From the NCBI GenBank assembly GCA_034687125.1, contig JAQGBZ010000001.1:186001-250000 (forward strand): DNA of 64,000 nt. Direction: 5' to 3'. The notes below the pieces were generated by a model, which saw nothing but the letters and a program-made list of their open reading frames with translations, was not told the origin of the DNA and made no database searches. The number at the start of each line of letters is the position of its first letter. Position 1 is the stretch's first letter. This document shows, one piece after another, positions 36,521-47,358 of the stretch. Position numbers and translations under genes: made by a program. The DNA is from Neelides folsomi. Lineage: Eukaryota > Arthropoda > Collembola > Neelipleona > Neelidae.

Positions 36521-38614
36521 ATGCTCCGATCAGGACTTGCGAATAATGCGACAAATAAAAATAAGGCTAATGTGGTCACAGCCAAGAACACCCTTCATGG
36601 AAAAAGGAAAGCGGAGTCTCCGCAAAAGAAGTTGGAGGCGAAGAAAAGGACGGCCTTTGGGGATTTGACCAATGTAAGTTCTACCTATCTTAGAGTTGAC
36701 CTGAAATAATGGCGAATCTTTGGCAATTTATAGGCCGTTAAGAAAACTGCTGTAGGAGCATTCAAAGGAAAGGCCGGTCTTGCTGGGAAACCAACTTTAA
36801 AGAAAAAGCAAGCCGAAGAAGCGAAAAAGCCCCTCGTGTTAACGCGTGCTCGGTCAAAGAGTATTGCCCCGGAAGCGAAGGTTGAGCCAGTGAAGGTGGT
36901 CCAGAAGGAAGTTTTGAAACCAGTAGAGAAAAATGAAATTCCAAGGAGGAAAACGAGGTCGATGGCTGGAAAGGAAGAAGAGACGCTCAAGTTGGACCGA
37001 GCCTCCGGAACCAAGCGAAAGAGCGATGGGGCGATGAGCACAAGTTCTCGGATGAGTATTTGTGGAATTGATGCAATGGACGAACCTTCAATGCTTTATT
37101 CAACTGCATTGGGATCACCCAATACGTAAGAGATGAATATAAAATTATTTAGTAGGTTGGTCACAAGCTCTCAGATTAATTTTTATTTACTTCTTCAATA
37201 TTATTTTTTATTGTTGCTTATTTTTCTTTTTAGCTCACATATTGAAGTTCTGAGTGAGAAAAGCTTTTTGGAAGGTGAAGAAAAGAAGGCAAATTTGCCC
37301 GAAGGAGTCGTTGACTTTGATGCCGAGACTGGGGACGATCCTTTCCAAGTCGGATATTACGCTCAGGACATTTTCAGTTACTACAAGTACAGAGAATCAA
37401 AGTTTCCAATTAAGAACTATTTGGATAAACAGCGTGAACTCAACAGCAATATGAGATCAATTTTAGTTGATTGGATGGTCGAAGTTCAGGTTTGTACTTT
37501 TATTTCAAATCAGATTATTTCTATTTATTTGATTGTTTTAAAAAATCATTCAATTGTTTAAATACCTACTTTTTATTCTTACAGGAAAGCTTTGAATTAA
37601 ACCACGAGACTCTCTATCTTGCTGTCAAGCTCGTTGACATGTTTTTAGGGAAAGTGTTGGTAAAGAGAGAGAAACTTCAACTTGTTGGAACCACCGCGCT
37701 TTTTATTGCTGCCAAATATGATGTGAGTACAATATTGATATTTTTCTGTTATTATTACCTCAATGAATTCAATATAAGCTTTACGGTGTTTCATTACTTA
37801 TTCTTATTATTTATTATAGAGTCATCCAATAATTCCTGCCAATGTATATGATTATGAACCTATTCGTGAAAATGAATATGTTCCTAATTCCTACATAATA
37901 CCTTATAATACATATAGCTAAAATTCAACTATTTTAGGAACGATCACCTCCCGCAATTGACGATTTTTGTTACATCTGTGATGATGCTTATCCACAAACG
38001 GACGTCATCAAAATGGAAGCAAAATTGTTGAGGAGTTTGGATTTCGACATTGGAATTCCACTTTCTTATCGTTTTCTCCGAAGATATGCTCGAGTAACTT
38101 AATTAATTTATACGAAATAATTACTTTTAATTTCTAAGGATCAGTAGTTTAATTTTAACTTATTTAAGTGTTTTTCACTTTAATAAACTAGTTCATTTTT
38201 AATTATTCAGGTCGCAAAGCTTGAGATGGAGACTTTGACTTTAGCGAGATTCATTCTTGAAACTTCTCTGATGGAATATGAATTCATTGACACGAGAGAC
38301 TCAATGATTGCTGGTGCTTCTCTTCTGCTTGCTCTTAAAATGAAGGATTCTGAGAATACATGGTCGCCAACGTTGGCCTACTACTCGGGTTTCTCAGTTC
38401 AAGATCTCTTTGATTTGACACATCGTCTCTACAAGATGCTTCAAAATTCGCAGCCTCATCTCAAAACCATTCGATCGAAATATGAGCATAAGTAAGTTAC
38501 GAATATCACAGCACTGGAACTAAAGATTAAAATGTATTTATATTTCATTTATAATTTTTTAGGGTTTTCTACGAAGTGGCCAAATTCCCCTTGCCGGATG
38601 AGTTGATATTATAA
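36521..38614 (+). CDS. CCNB3: G2/mitotic cyclin B3
   Basis: Cyclin B3 activates CDK1 in mitosis and, in animals, around anaphase and meiosis. Seven exons (36521-36673, 36734-37125, 37234-37489, 37585-37722, 37938-38093, 38211-38491, 38563-38614) give 475 aa. A destruction-box-like RSGLANNATN lies at residues 3-12, and the B3-typical RTAFGDLTN follows near residue 45. The linker is Lys-rich. The cyclin box holds MRSILVDWMVEVQESFELNHETLYLAVKLVD (split over an intron), LVGTTALFIAAKYDERSPP and IPLSYRFLRRYARV, which favour B3 over B1/B2. Untranslated exons precede it, with donors at about 35826, 36047 and 36352 and an acceptor at about 36494. The N-terminal sequence around RKTRSMAG is basic, suiting the nuclear location of B3. 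Confidence 0.94.
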
Positions 38615-39923
38615 ACACAGCAAGATTCGACTTATCCTCATAATTAAGTTTAAGATAATATTTTTCGTGTGTTTAATGTTATATAACATTTATACTTTTC
38701 GATACGAATATTACAATTTCAAAGGTTGTATTTTATCACTTCTATGTTAACTCCTAATTTGTGTTCTAAAATGTGTCTTTTTAGCATGTAAGGCAATATT
38801 AAGTGTATGCTCCGGGAACAAGTTGATATGTTCCTTCATTCATTTACGTATTTGTTCTAATATTTTATAAAAGCTAAAGTGGGATTTAAATATTTAATGA
38901 CGTGCCCTACTAATCTCACCTCAGATTATCATTCTTCTCTTGACATTCATTTTGAATTATGCCAACTTATATTGTAAATGTAAATAATGACAATTCAAAA
39001 CTTCAACTACTACTTCTACTTCTTATTTATTCAAAGACTTTATTTCCCCCAAAAATATTCGAAATAAATAAATATATTTAACTTAATGTTAACACAAAAC
39101 ACTAAATTATAGAAATCTCAATTTTCTGTTGAAATTATGATGGTCGATATTTGTAAAGCAATCGTAATTGACTTTCCACTATTATTAAATTATGATAACT
39201 ATTACATAATTCTTATAAAGTTAATACAGATGAATAAATAATCGTCGACTTGTATTGTAAAAAAGTACAGATAGGTATACACGAAAGCTTACAAACATAA
39301 ATGTTCAGTATTCAATTCTTCAAGAGATCACATTTAATTTTACCAAGGTCCGAGTGTCTGTAAATGTAATATATTTGAGACTGAACATTGAAAGACGTGA
39401 CTTTGATTTTGTGAATATATGAGAATATGCATCGTATGATATTCGGAATAAAATAGTTTTGGGTTGACTTTTTTATAAGAAGCAGAAAAAGTTTGTTTAT
39501 TTTCATTTGTTATTATTAATAAATTAATATATTATAATTTTATACTAAAAATTGGAATTGCGCATTTAATCCTAATTGTTTCCTGCATATTGTATGGAGA
39601 AATTATTGTTTAACTCAACATCCCTATCTTAGGGTTTAATTAATTATTTCATTAATTCAAATTAACCAGTATATTTTTTCATATGCTTCTACCAGTACTG
39701 ATTAATGTTTTTATAAGATTCTTTTATTTGGGGGGATTGTTATGTTATTGAGTTATGGTGGAGAACAAATCATGAAGATCTTTTTATGACATTACGTATG
39801 TGGCTCATTACTCATTCTCATTATGCTAAATATTTATAATTTGAGTTAAATTGTGTATTTGTTATATGTTATTACTTGAGAATGCTTATTTTTATAATTT
39901 ATTTTATTTCAACCAGTGATGTA
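38615..39923. other. Intergenic 3' of cyclin B3
   Basis: AT-rich, with no coding content that I can support. It includes the cyclin B3 3' untranslated region. The first AATAAA-type hexamers I see are several hundred bases downstream, near 39060. Confidence 0.55.
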
Positions 39924-40294
39924 TACCGTCATTGGCCGAAAGATATCCCGGGACATCTTTAAATTTTTCGGCCCTTACCCCCGGATATCTTTCGGACCCG
40001 GATATCTTAAAATAAATTTACAAAAATTCCCTTTTCTCCTCCGGAAGTACCAAGCCCATATTGTTAATTAAAATGATACGCAATTCGATTTAAACGACAT
40101 TTTTAAATGTTCTAATTTAATTTTAATATAAAATCAACAGTAAATTCCTTTTTGGGCATTTTAATTATAAATATTTAAAGGAAAATGTGATAAAAATGTG
40201 TACTATACGTTGTATATTATGCGCTTTTGCTATTAACATATAATATGTACCCGGGTATCTTTCGGACCCGGATATCTTTCGGCCAATGACGGTA
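39924..40294. mobile_element. MITE-like element with 25-bp perfect terminal inverted repeats
   Basis: Bases 39924-39948 and 40270-40294 are exact inverted copies (outer end TACCGTCATTGG). A shorter motif, GGATATCTTTCGG, is repeated inside both ends in direct and inverted form. The total is 371 bp with no coding capacity. If the terminal TA is the duplicated target, it fits a Tc1/mariner-type miniature element; the superfamily is otherwise unassigned. Confidence 0.85.
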
Positions 40295-40624
40295 ACTACA
40301 ATGGCAAGTGACTTATCGCTGGACGATTGAAATGTGTAAATTGAAATTTCAACAATGATGATTAATGATTAAGCATGCATATTTACAAATAAATAATAAT
40401 GTGAAATATAATGTCTTGTTTTTTATTCCATTTTCACAGAATTTTCTTTTCTCCAGGATGCCCATACTGAAGTATGAGCAACTGATCTGAAACGTTAGAC
40501 AAAATCTAAATGGTTTCTACATACATATTGGGGGTACTCGTTTTCTCGCTCGCATATATACGAAGGTTGGCACGAACTTCAAAAACCTCCCTTCACTCCC
40601 ATGCATTTCAAAAATACGAAATTT

Positions 40625-40666
40625 GTTCGTATGAGTAGCAGGTCCAGAGGTGTTACTCATACGAAC
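40625..40666. repeat. 13-bp stem hairpin inside the outer element
   Basis: Bases 40625-40637 pair exactly with 40654-40666 around a 16-nt loop. The stem carries the motif TTCGTAT found at both ends of the outer element, which suggests a transposase-binding or foldback structure. Confidence 0.8.
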
Positions 40667-40745
40667 GCGTAACTTCGTATCCTCGTGTGAGCCCGGTTCT
40701 TTTAAAATCTATTGAGTTTAACAGAAGACGGAGAAAGATATTAGG

Positions 40746-41448
40746 AAGTTTGAAACCCTGCTTAGCGTAGCGGTGGACGTAGCGTAAGGAGCTCTCTTAC
40801 ACTATGTCAATCCTTACACTACGTTTAAGTAAGAGAGTTTGAAAAATGACACAGCGTAATACAATAACCCAAATAATCGCGAGATTTAAATTGTACATCC
40901 CCATGTACTTTTAAACCATTTTAATCAATATATTTTCTTTAGAAAATTAATTTTTAATGAATAGACTTCTTTGTATTAAAAATATCATTAATACTCAATC
41001 ATATTTAACTGTTAAAAGGCTTAAGAGGCTGCAAAAAGTAAAGTTGTATAGTCTTAAACGTTTTAATCTTGAAGCATTTAACTCTGAAGAATGTAAAAAA
41101 AAATTGTTCAGATTTGAAAAGGAAGATTTAAACCGATTGACAATTACCGTTAATTAATGTTAAAACACCGTAAAATTAACTAGAAATAGGATTTCATTAA
41201 ATAAATTTCTATAATTAAATGATTAGAAAAGAATCTTTCTATTCAATAGAAATATTAAATTTTATATAATCGCTCGTAATATTCGCAGTTTTTACGCTTT
41301 AAGTCGAGCGTAGTGTATTGACATAAGGAAGGCTTCCTTATGTCAATTTACATAGCGCAACGTAAGGATTTGGCCAAAAGGGGAGGAGTCTGACGCAGGG
41401 AATCTCTTACGCCAAGTCAGCCACTACGCTATGTCCGATTTCAAACTC
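40746..41448. mobile_element. Inner inverted-repeat element, diverged ends
   Basis: The ends share AGTTTGAAA followed by AGCGTAG and GCGTAAG blocks in inverted orientation, with scattered mismatches. The TACGTAAG/CTTACGC-type motif recurs several times inside. An exact 27-nt palindrome lies at 41319-41345. A 66-codon frame at 40957-41157 has no recognisable content. Its position within the outer repeat pair implies that this element inserted into the other, or that both belong to one compound family. Confidence 0.6.
41319..41345. repeat. 27-nt palindrome
   Basis: A 13-base arm, one central G and the exact reverse complement of the arm. It lies inside the inner transposon-like element near its right side. 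Confidence 0.85.
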
Positions 41449-41954
41449 TATTACTATTCAAAAATCTTAAATACGAACATTAGTAATCCAGTGTTTAATT
41501 TAAATATGCCACCATAATTTCTACTATTAATAATTTTATTCTGACAATTAAATTTAATAAGGTTTAAGGTATTTTGTCTATTGCCCACCTTCGGCATTTT
41601 AAATTAAGAAATAAAATTCGCAAGGATTAAAATGGATGTAAGTTTTTGTAATATACGAAGTATACGAAACACAGTAGGGGCCACTCGTTATTTCACTTTG
41701 TAAACTTACAAACTTACGCGGATACGAACTATACGAAGAGAAAACGAGTACCCCCATTATATTTGAGAATGAAATGAATTGATCAATGGTGATGATAATG
41801 ATGATCTGGAGGTAAAACATACTGGCTGTAAAACTTTTTACAGTAATATTACTCAAACTTATTTATTAGAACGTAAAATAATATTTTATAAGTATCTTTA
41901 AATGAAAATATTACACAATTGAAAATTATTATGTAGTAGAAAAAGAGTTCTAAT

Positions 41955-42675
41955 CTAATCAAGTCCATCCTGCTTATCTCGTACAGCATCCTAAAAATAC
42001 AATACCAGGAATGGTTAATTTTTACATCCGACCTTTATACGATAATTAAAAAATTAGATTGGTTTAAAAGATTGTATTGATTGTTTTTCATTTATTGTCC
42101 CAACCTGAAATCTTTCTTCGAGCAAGGAGAGTTCGGCAATAAGATCGGCTATACTATTCTTGAGAGCATCAGCAGGGTTGTAGTCCGTTGTCGTCTGGAC
42201 TCTTAAAATGATTTTATGCTCAAGTGGATGGGGTTGCTTATATCCAGCAAAAAGAACATTGGGATCCTTCAAAAGTTGTCTATAAAGAACATTAAATAAA
42301 ATTGAACTTATAACTTCAATCGTTTACGACCATTCATTAACATTATTTATTTATTACTATTTATAGTAGCGTTTTAAATTCGTTATATAAATATTTAAAT
42401 ATAATACTCATATTTGTCCTCACTTTCTGATCATGTTGCCGAGAGTGTGGTCGTCTTTATTGATGGTGAACAGAGCTGCATTTGGTACCTTCGTGTCCAA
42501 TTCAATGACGACTCTAATATAATCAATAATTATGTTAATACCATCTTCCTTTAATGATAATTAATAATGCGTAAATAGCAATTATTGTTATTAAATGAGG
42601 CTTTAATGTGATTGAATCTTACTTTTTTTCTCCGTCGAATAGGACGAAGGATTCGAATGTCGGTGGTGCATTCAT
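41955..42675 (-). CDS. POLR2J: DNA-directed RNA polymerase II subunit RPB11
   Basis: RPB11 pairs with RPB3 and forms the alpha-like assembly platform of RNA polymerase II. Four exons (42675-42623, 42513-42424, 42279-42105, 41990-41955) give 117 aa, exactly the length of human RPB11. The sequence starts [18 protein letters not shown] and has [22 protein letters not shown], the family signature. It then has [42 protein letters not shown] and ends DKQDGLD. The signature loops for the alpha-like fold are all present, so the gene should be functional. It stands only about 200 bp from the transposon-like block on its 3' side. Confidence 0.97.
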
Positions 42676-43943
42676 TGCTCAGCCGTTAATATTAATTCGG
42701 ACGAGTATTATTTAAATGGTTTACCCCGACCGATTTTTAAATTAAAGAAACGAAGTTAATGAAATTGTTAATTAATAATTGTTTAGCTAAACTTTAAACA
42801 GTAAAACAGCAAACAAAATAATAATGAAGCGTATTCGGCCGGTAGGGAATGTCTGGCTTTAGTCTGCTTCCAAATGTAAGTCTTCCAATATACAGAAATT
42901 GCTTCGCTAACATTTTCCTTATCATAAGTGTTCATCAGTATCTTCATTTAATCATCTATCCCTTTAACTTCATTATGTTAAACTTTCAACTAAATATACT
43001 TAAATTATGAAGAATGATGACATGATCAATATGATAAGAATGATGTGCATTAATGGCATATGAATGGTATATGAATAAAATAATAAGGAATATATAAATT
43101 TTTTTCTTTGAGTTTTATTTGGTTTTTGTACAAAAATAACAGAACGAGTTTTGATGTTCATTGGAAATGGAGGAATAAGAATTGAGTATTATTGCTTTCA
43201 GGAAGGGTTCGGGTATAAATAGTGGGAGAATCGTCATTTCGTACTTGTTAGGGAACAGACCCGTTGTTTTAGTATGAGTTTTGAATCGTCACAAAGGTAA
43301 GCGGAGATTCGAGGAACAGGAAAGATGAGTTGTAGAGGTAGAATATTAATTAAGATGGGAGGTCGAGTCGCGGGGCATTGAAGCTCACGAGTGAATATTA
43401 CGTATTTGGCAAGGTTTGTTGGGATTACAATTAACTAATTAGTTCGACTATTGGGTTAATTAGCGTAAGAGGAGTCGGGTTAGGAGGATCATTCCAACGT
43501 CTCTCTCCGCCTCTTCCTCGAGAGGTGAGAATGGAATGAGAGTCAGTTCGATGAAAGAGAAGCAGAGAAGGCAGGAGGTGAGGCAGTTGAGAAAATCATT
43601 CTTTCTTCATTTGATTCTTCGTGTCAAGAGGGAAAGGTTGAGTTGAGGGCGAGAGGGAGAGGAGGTCGAAAAGAAAATAAGGGTACGTTTCTAATTTGTC
43701 AAAAGAGAGAGTCGCTTAAACATTTAAACAGAACATTTTTAAAATTGATAACAAAAATAATATAGTTGACTCTTCCTACATAAAAACAATGATTGAAAAC
43801 AATAACAAATTGAAATAATAATAGAATAATATAATCAACAACATGGTAGGAGGAGACGTAATGGATAAGTACTAGGCTTCATCATCTTGGCGTCTTTTCA
43901 TTTTTCACCGAGAACAAGTTGAGGGCGGAGGGCGAGGAATGTT
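42676..43943. other. Intergenic with a possible plus-strand promoter
   Basis: A TATAAATA box at 43214-43221 is followed by a TCATTT initiator-like site near 43234. A short open leader from ATG 43274 then meets a GTAAGC donor at about 43295. The TATA-to-initiator spacing is short and no second exon was found, so this is only a candidate first exon. The rest, especially 43500-43680, is purine-rich without coding content. Confidence 0.4.
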
Positions 43944-45093
43944 TTAGTTTCCGATCCACTTTCCAACCTTGTCCACAAGGGTGTAGGTACAATCTGGGTA
44001 CCGGGCGACGCAGTCTTCTTGCTTGTCTCCGACAACAACGGCGTCCTTGTACAGATCCATGCTCCTCATTCGGTTCCTGAACAATAGCAAAGTTCACATT
44101 AAATCATACTCGATTTGTAACTCGACAACATTCAGTTATATTCAAATTGAGTCACGTTCCAAAGAGGTTTCTGAGGTCAATATCACTTTGGGTCATAAGA
44201 GTTGAATAATCTTTGGGTCAAATTTTAACTCATTTGTCAAAAGTGGCCCCCATGGGGCGGACGGATGTAAGGAGACAAATTAAGTAATTTATATTCAAAA
44301 AACTCCTTTGGCACTCGGTCAAGAATTGGGTCGGAATGAGGTTTACCTGAACCATGAGGTGGTGTAGGAGAAGAGCTTGTTACGTCCAGCGGATCGCTCC
44401 ATCTCGCAAGCGATTCTCTTTCTGCATCCGTCACCGGAGATCTTCATGACGGCGAAGGTGGTGTCGACGTAGTCGATTGAGTTCAACACGCGGGACATGA
44501 GTCCTCCGTCCTTGAAGGCCTCATAGTAGGGAGAAGCTCCGATGGCACGGCCCCAACCGTCATGAGAGTCTCCACCTCCGGAGAGGAGTGGAGACAAGAG
44601 AAGGTAAACCAAACCTCCGAAAGCGGCCAAGACCAAGAGGTTCAACACAAGGGCGACGATATCAGCCAAAGCTGGGTATTCTCCTATAAATTATAAGAAC
44701 GTTTAGAAATAAAGTTAAATAGTGATAACAATAATTTTAATTTTCTCAGTGTTTAAAACATTCGTAAGTGTTTTACTGTATTTAAATTATTCCTCATTCG
44801 GGTTTTGTAATTAATTAAGAATTCCATATATGAATATTCTTACCATGTCCGTATGAGGAAGCTCCATGTTCTCCCCATCCGTGTCCACCACCACCTCCGT
44901 GACCGCCTCCGTGACCGCCTCCGTGTCCACCTCCATGTCCGCCTCCTCCGTGTCCATGTCCGTGACCTCCGTGATGGACTGAGAGGATCTCAGGATGGGA
45001 GTTGTGGAGGCCGATTCCGAAATCGCGCTTCTCCTTTGTGGTTCCAGCGTAGGCAACAGCCACGCAGAGAGCCGTCACAAACAAGACCTTCAT
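43944..45093 (-). CDS. Secreted/membrane His- and Gly-rich protein, uncharacterised
   Basis: Three exons (45093-44844, 44683-44347, 44076-43944) give 239 aa. Residues 1-16 are a clear signal peptide (MKVLFVTALCVAVAYA). Residues about 40-84 are a His/Gly repeat (GGHGGGHGGG and variants). About 90-113 form a strong membrane helix (IVALVLNLLVLAAFGGLVYLLL). The C-terminal 125 residues are compact and look conserved: GWGRAIGASPYYEAFKDGGLM, RVLNSIDYVDTTFAVMKI, CRKRIACEMER, then EDCVARYPDCTYTL, so four cysteines in two pairs. I do not recognise the family. His/Gly repeats can bind metal or occur in cuticle, but function is unknown. The start follows an acceptor CAG 5 bp upstream, so a 5' non-coding exon exists. 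Confidence 0.85.
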
Positions 45094-47271
45094 GTTGACT
45101 GCAGAACAAATCCAATTATTAGTTAAGGACGAGAAGTGTTGGAGACGAATTCAAATGCGACCGTTCCTCCTGACCGCTGAAGAGTCAATGAATGGATTCA
45201 ATTCATTGAGTGATCACTTTCCCCAACAACTTTTCACCACTTCACCCCTCGGAGGCAAAGTGCAGGATTGAAACCAGTTTGGCCACAAGGGCCAATGTAG
45301 GTTTCAACAACCAACGTCTTAAAAATGTGAACATACTCCACTGCTCTACTTTCCTCCAAGACGGTAAAGAGGTACATTAAATCCACTCATATTCACAACC
45401 ATTGGATTTTCTTAATTCTGACTAATAACTTGAATCATGCGAGAAGCGAATGTAAAAGCCCATCCATGAACGTAGTGAGGATCATGGAATTAAAGAGGAT
45501 CTGCATAGTTAAGGAAATTGTTACTCTCATTTAATAGAGACAATCAACCTCAAGATTCCACTTGAGAGGAGATGAGAAAAATGAATGAGCTCCAACTTAA
45601 TTTAACCCCAAGAATCCCTTCTTTCATTTATTCTTTACGAGCTTTTTCATTTCTTCTCAACTCGATAAGGCTTCACATAAATCGGATATAAGGCTACTTA
45701 AATGTGTAGTTTATATAGGATTTTATATGAGTGATTTGCTTATCCCTTTTTACCCTCCACGTCAAGTCACACTCTATTGTTTTATATATGAAGATAAAAT
45801 GATGAAATCAGGGGAGTTTAAAGAGCTGAAATCCATTATCATTGCTACAAATCGGAAATGGATGACCGAGGGCATCAGCGTAATTGCAAACTCGACTCCT
45901 TGCCTGCCACGGACTAATAATTTTCTCATCGTTTCTCTTCAGACTCCCATATGAACTTGTCTACATTCTCACTATTCACTCAGATTCTCCTTATTAATTG
46001 CGAGAAATCATGTATGACCGATGTATCACAAAATGTTACATAAAGGTATGAGAGGCGGAGCTGTCCAGCCACTCGAAGTGGATTCTGGAAACACAGTGAG
46101 AAATGAGAAAAGTGGAGTTCAACACAGAGTGAGAAGTTGAAGCTTGAGCTTGAACTTGTGTTGTACATAATATCATAATCACTTCATCGGGGTCGGGAGA
46201 AGAAATGGGGCATGAGGCTCCTTTTCTTCGCCTCTCCCATCGGTAGAGTGGTCAAACAGGAAGGCAAGCTCGAATATCATATAAATTCCAAAATGATGGA
46301 TATTAATTAATGGAATTGTAACCTAATGCCAAAAACAGCTAGTCGGGCGCATTCCACACCCGACCGCCTCCTCCCCTATTTTAATTTACCCAACTTGGGC
46401 AAATCCTAATTAACTCGAATCGTATCAATCCATCTTAAGGAAAATGAGCGAATGTCATAAGGGGTATCAACTATGAGTTAACGAGGCTTGTGAACTACAT
46501 CTGGGAGATACTCTAATGAGATCTAAATAGTGTCATGAGATCTCAAGAGACTCTTTCTAGGATCGTTACATTTGATCTGATAATGAAACTTTACAGTTTC
46601 ACAGGTGCATGACATTTCTTAATCTCCATTTAAAAGTATATGAAAAACACCCCAAAAAGAGGGAATGGAATTAGCTAAAATTCATGCAAAGGCTTAAAGC
46701 CAGCCTTTAAAAGTAAGCTAAAAGAATCTCCCAAAATCACAAGTATCAAAGAATGTAAAAATAAGGTAAAAAGCTCATTAACGTTGAAGCTCTACTTAAA
46801 GGGATTTTGCTTATGTATTATATTTGTGGTTTTATCCCACAGTTTTTCTCATAAATTCATATGAAAGAATGAAGAAGCTATTGGAAATTGTAATGTAAAG
46901 GATTGTAATAGAAAGAAGTGAAGTGAATGAAGTAGTTGGTGTGAAGGATAAAGAAAATGAAAATTCTCAAATGATCCTGATTGATTGAAAGGAAAGAAAG
47001 AAAAAGTATTTAAAAGGTCAATTTTTTGCTTGAATAGCAGATGAATTCAAGAGACAATTAAAAGTGAGAGAAAGTGGGGCGACATGTGGAAAATGGGAAT
47101 GAATCCAAACCGATATCGACAATCCGAAAATTGGAAATCCAAAGGCAGGAGTTGACTTCACATTGAATCACAATGGTTGTTGTTGTTGGTGTCAATTATC
47201 ACAAGTTGAATTGAACAACAGTCACTTTCCTCTATTTCACTTTTGTTTGATGTGATTAAGAGACAATTTAC
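45094..47271. other. Probable first intron of the His/Gly-rich gene
   Basis: No coding content was recognised. If the promoter at 47.3 kb belongs to the His/Gly-rich gene, this whole stretch, from the acceptor next to 45098 to the donor at 47271, is its 2.2-kb first intron and may carry enhancers. Confidence 0.45.
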
Positions 47272-47358
47272 CTTGTGGTTGGCAATTGGAGAGGAAGGTG
47301 AGCCTTGATGAGTCGGCAGAGAACTGAATTCGCGGCAAGTGGGTGAAGTGTTTATATA
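47272..47358 (-). promoter_or_regulatory. TATA/initiator promoter and non-coding exon
   Basis: On the minus strand TATATAAA (47358-47351) lies about 33 bp before a TCAGT initiator centred on 47325, the arthropod arrangement. Transcription from there would make a 54-nt leader ending CACAAG with a GTAAAT donor at 47271. The next minus-strand acceptor with a gene is 5 bp before the start codon of the His/Gly-rich protein, so I assign the promoter to it by inference. Confidence 0.55.

Larger units (their letters stand above)
40529..41756. mobile_element. Terminal-inverted-repeat element with nested second element
   Basis: An exact 19-bp inverted repeat marks the ends (40529-40547 and 41738-41756, TGGGGGTACTCG outward). 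Sub-terminal regions on both sides are rich in variants of the motif ATACGAA. On the left an inner hairpin (13-bp stem, 40625-40666) contains the same motif. The interior from about 40746 to 41448 is a different element (listed separately). I saw no transposase and no clear target duplication, so the class is unknown. Confidence 0.8.
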
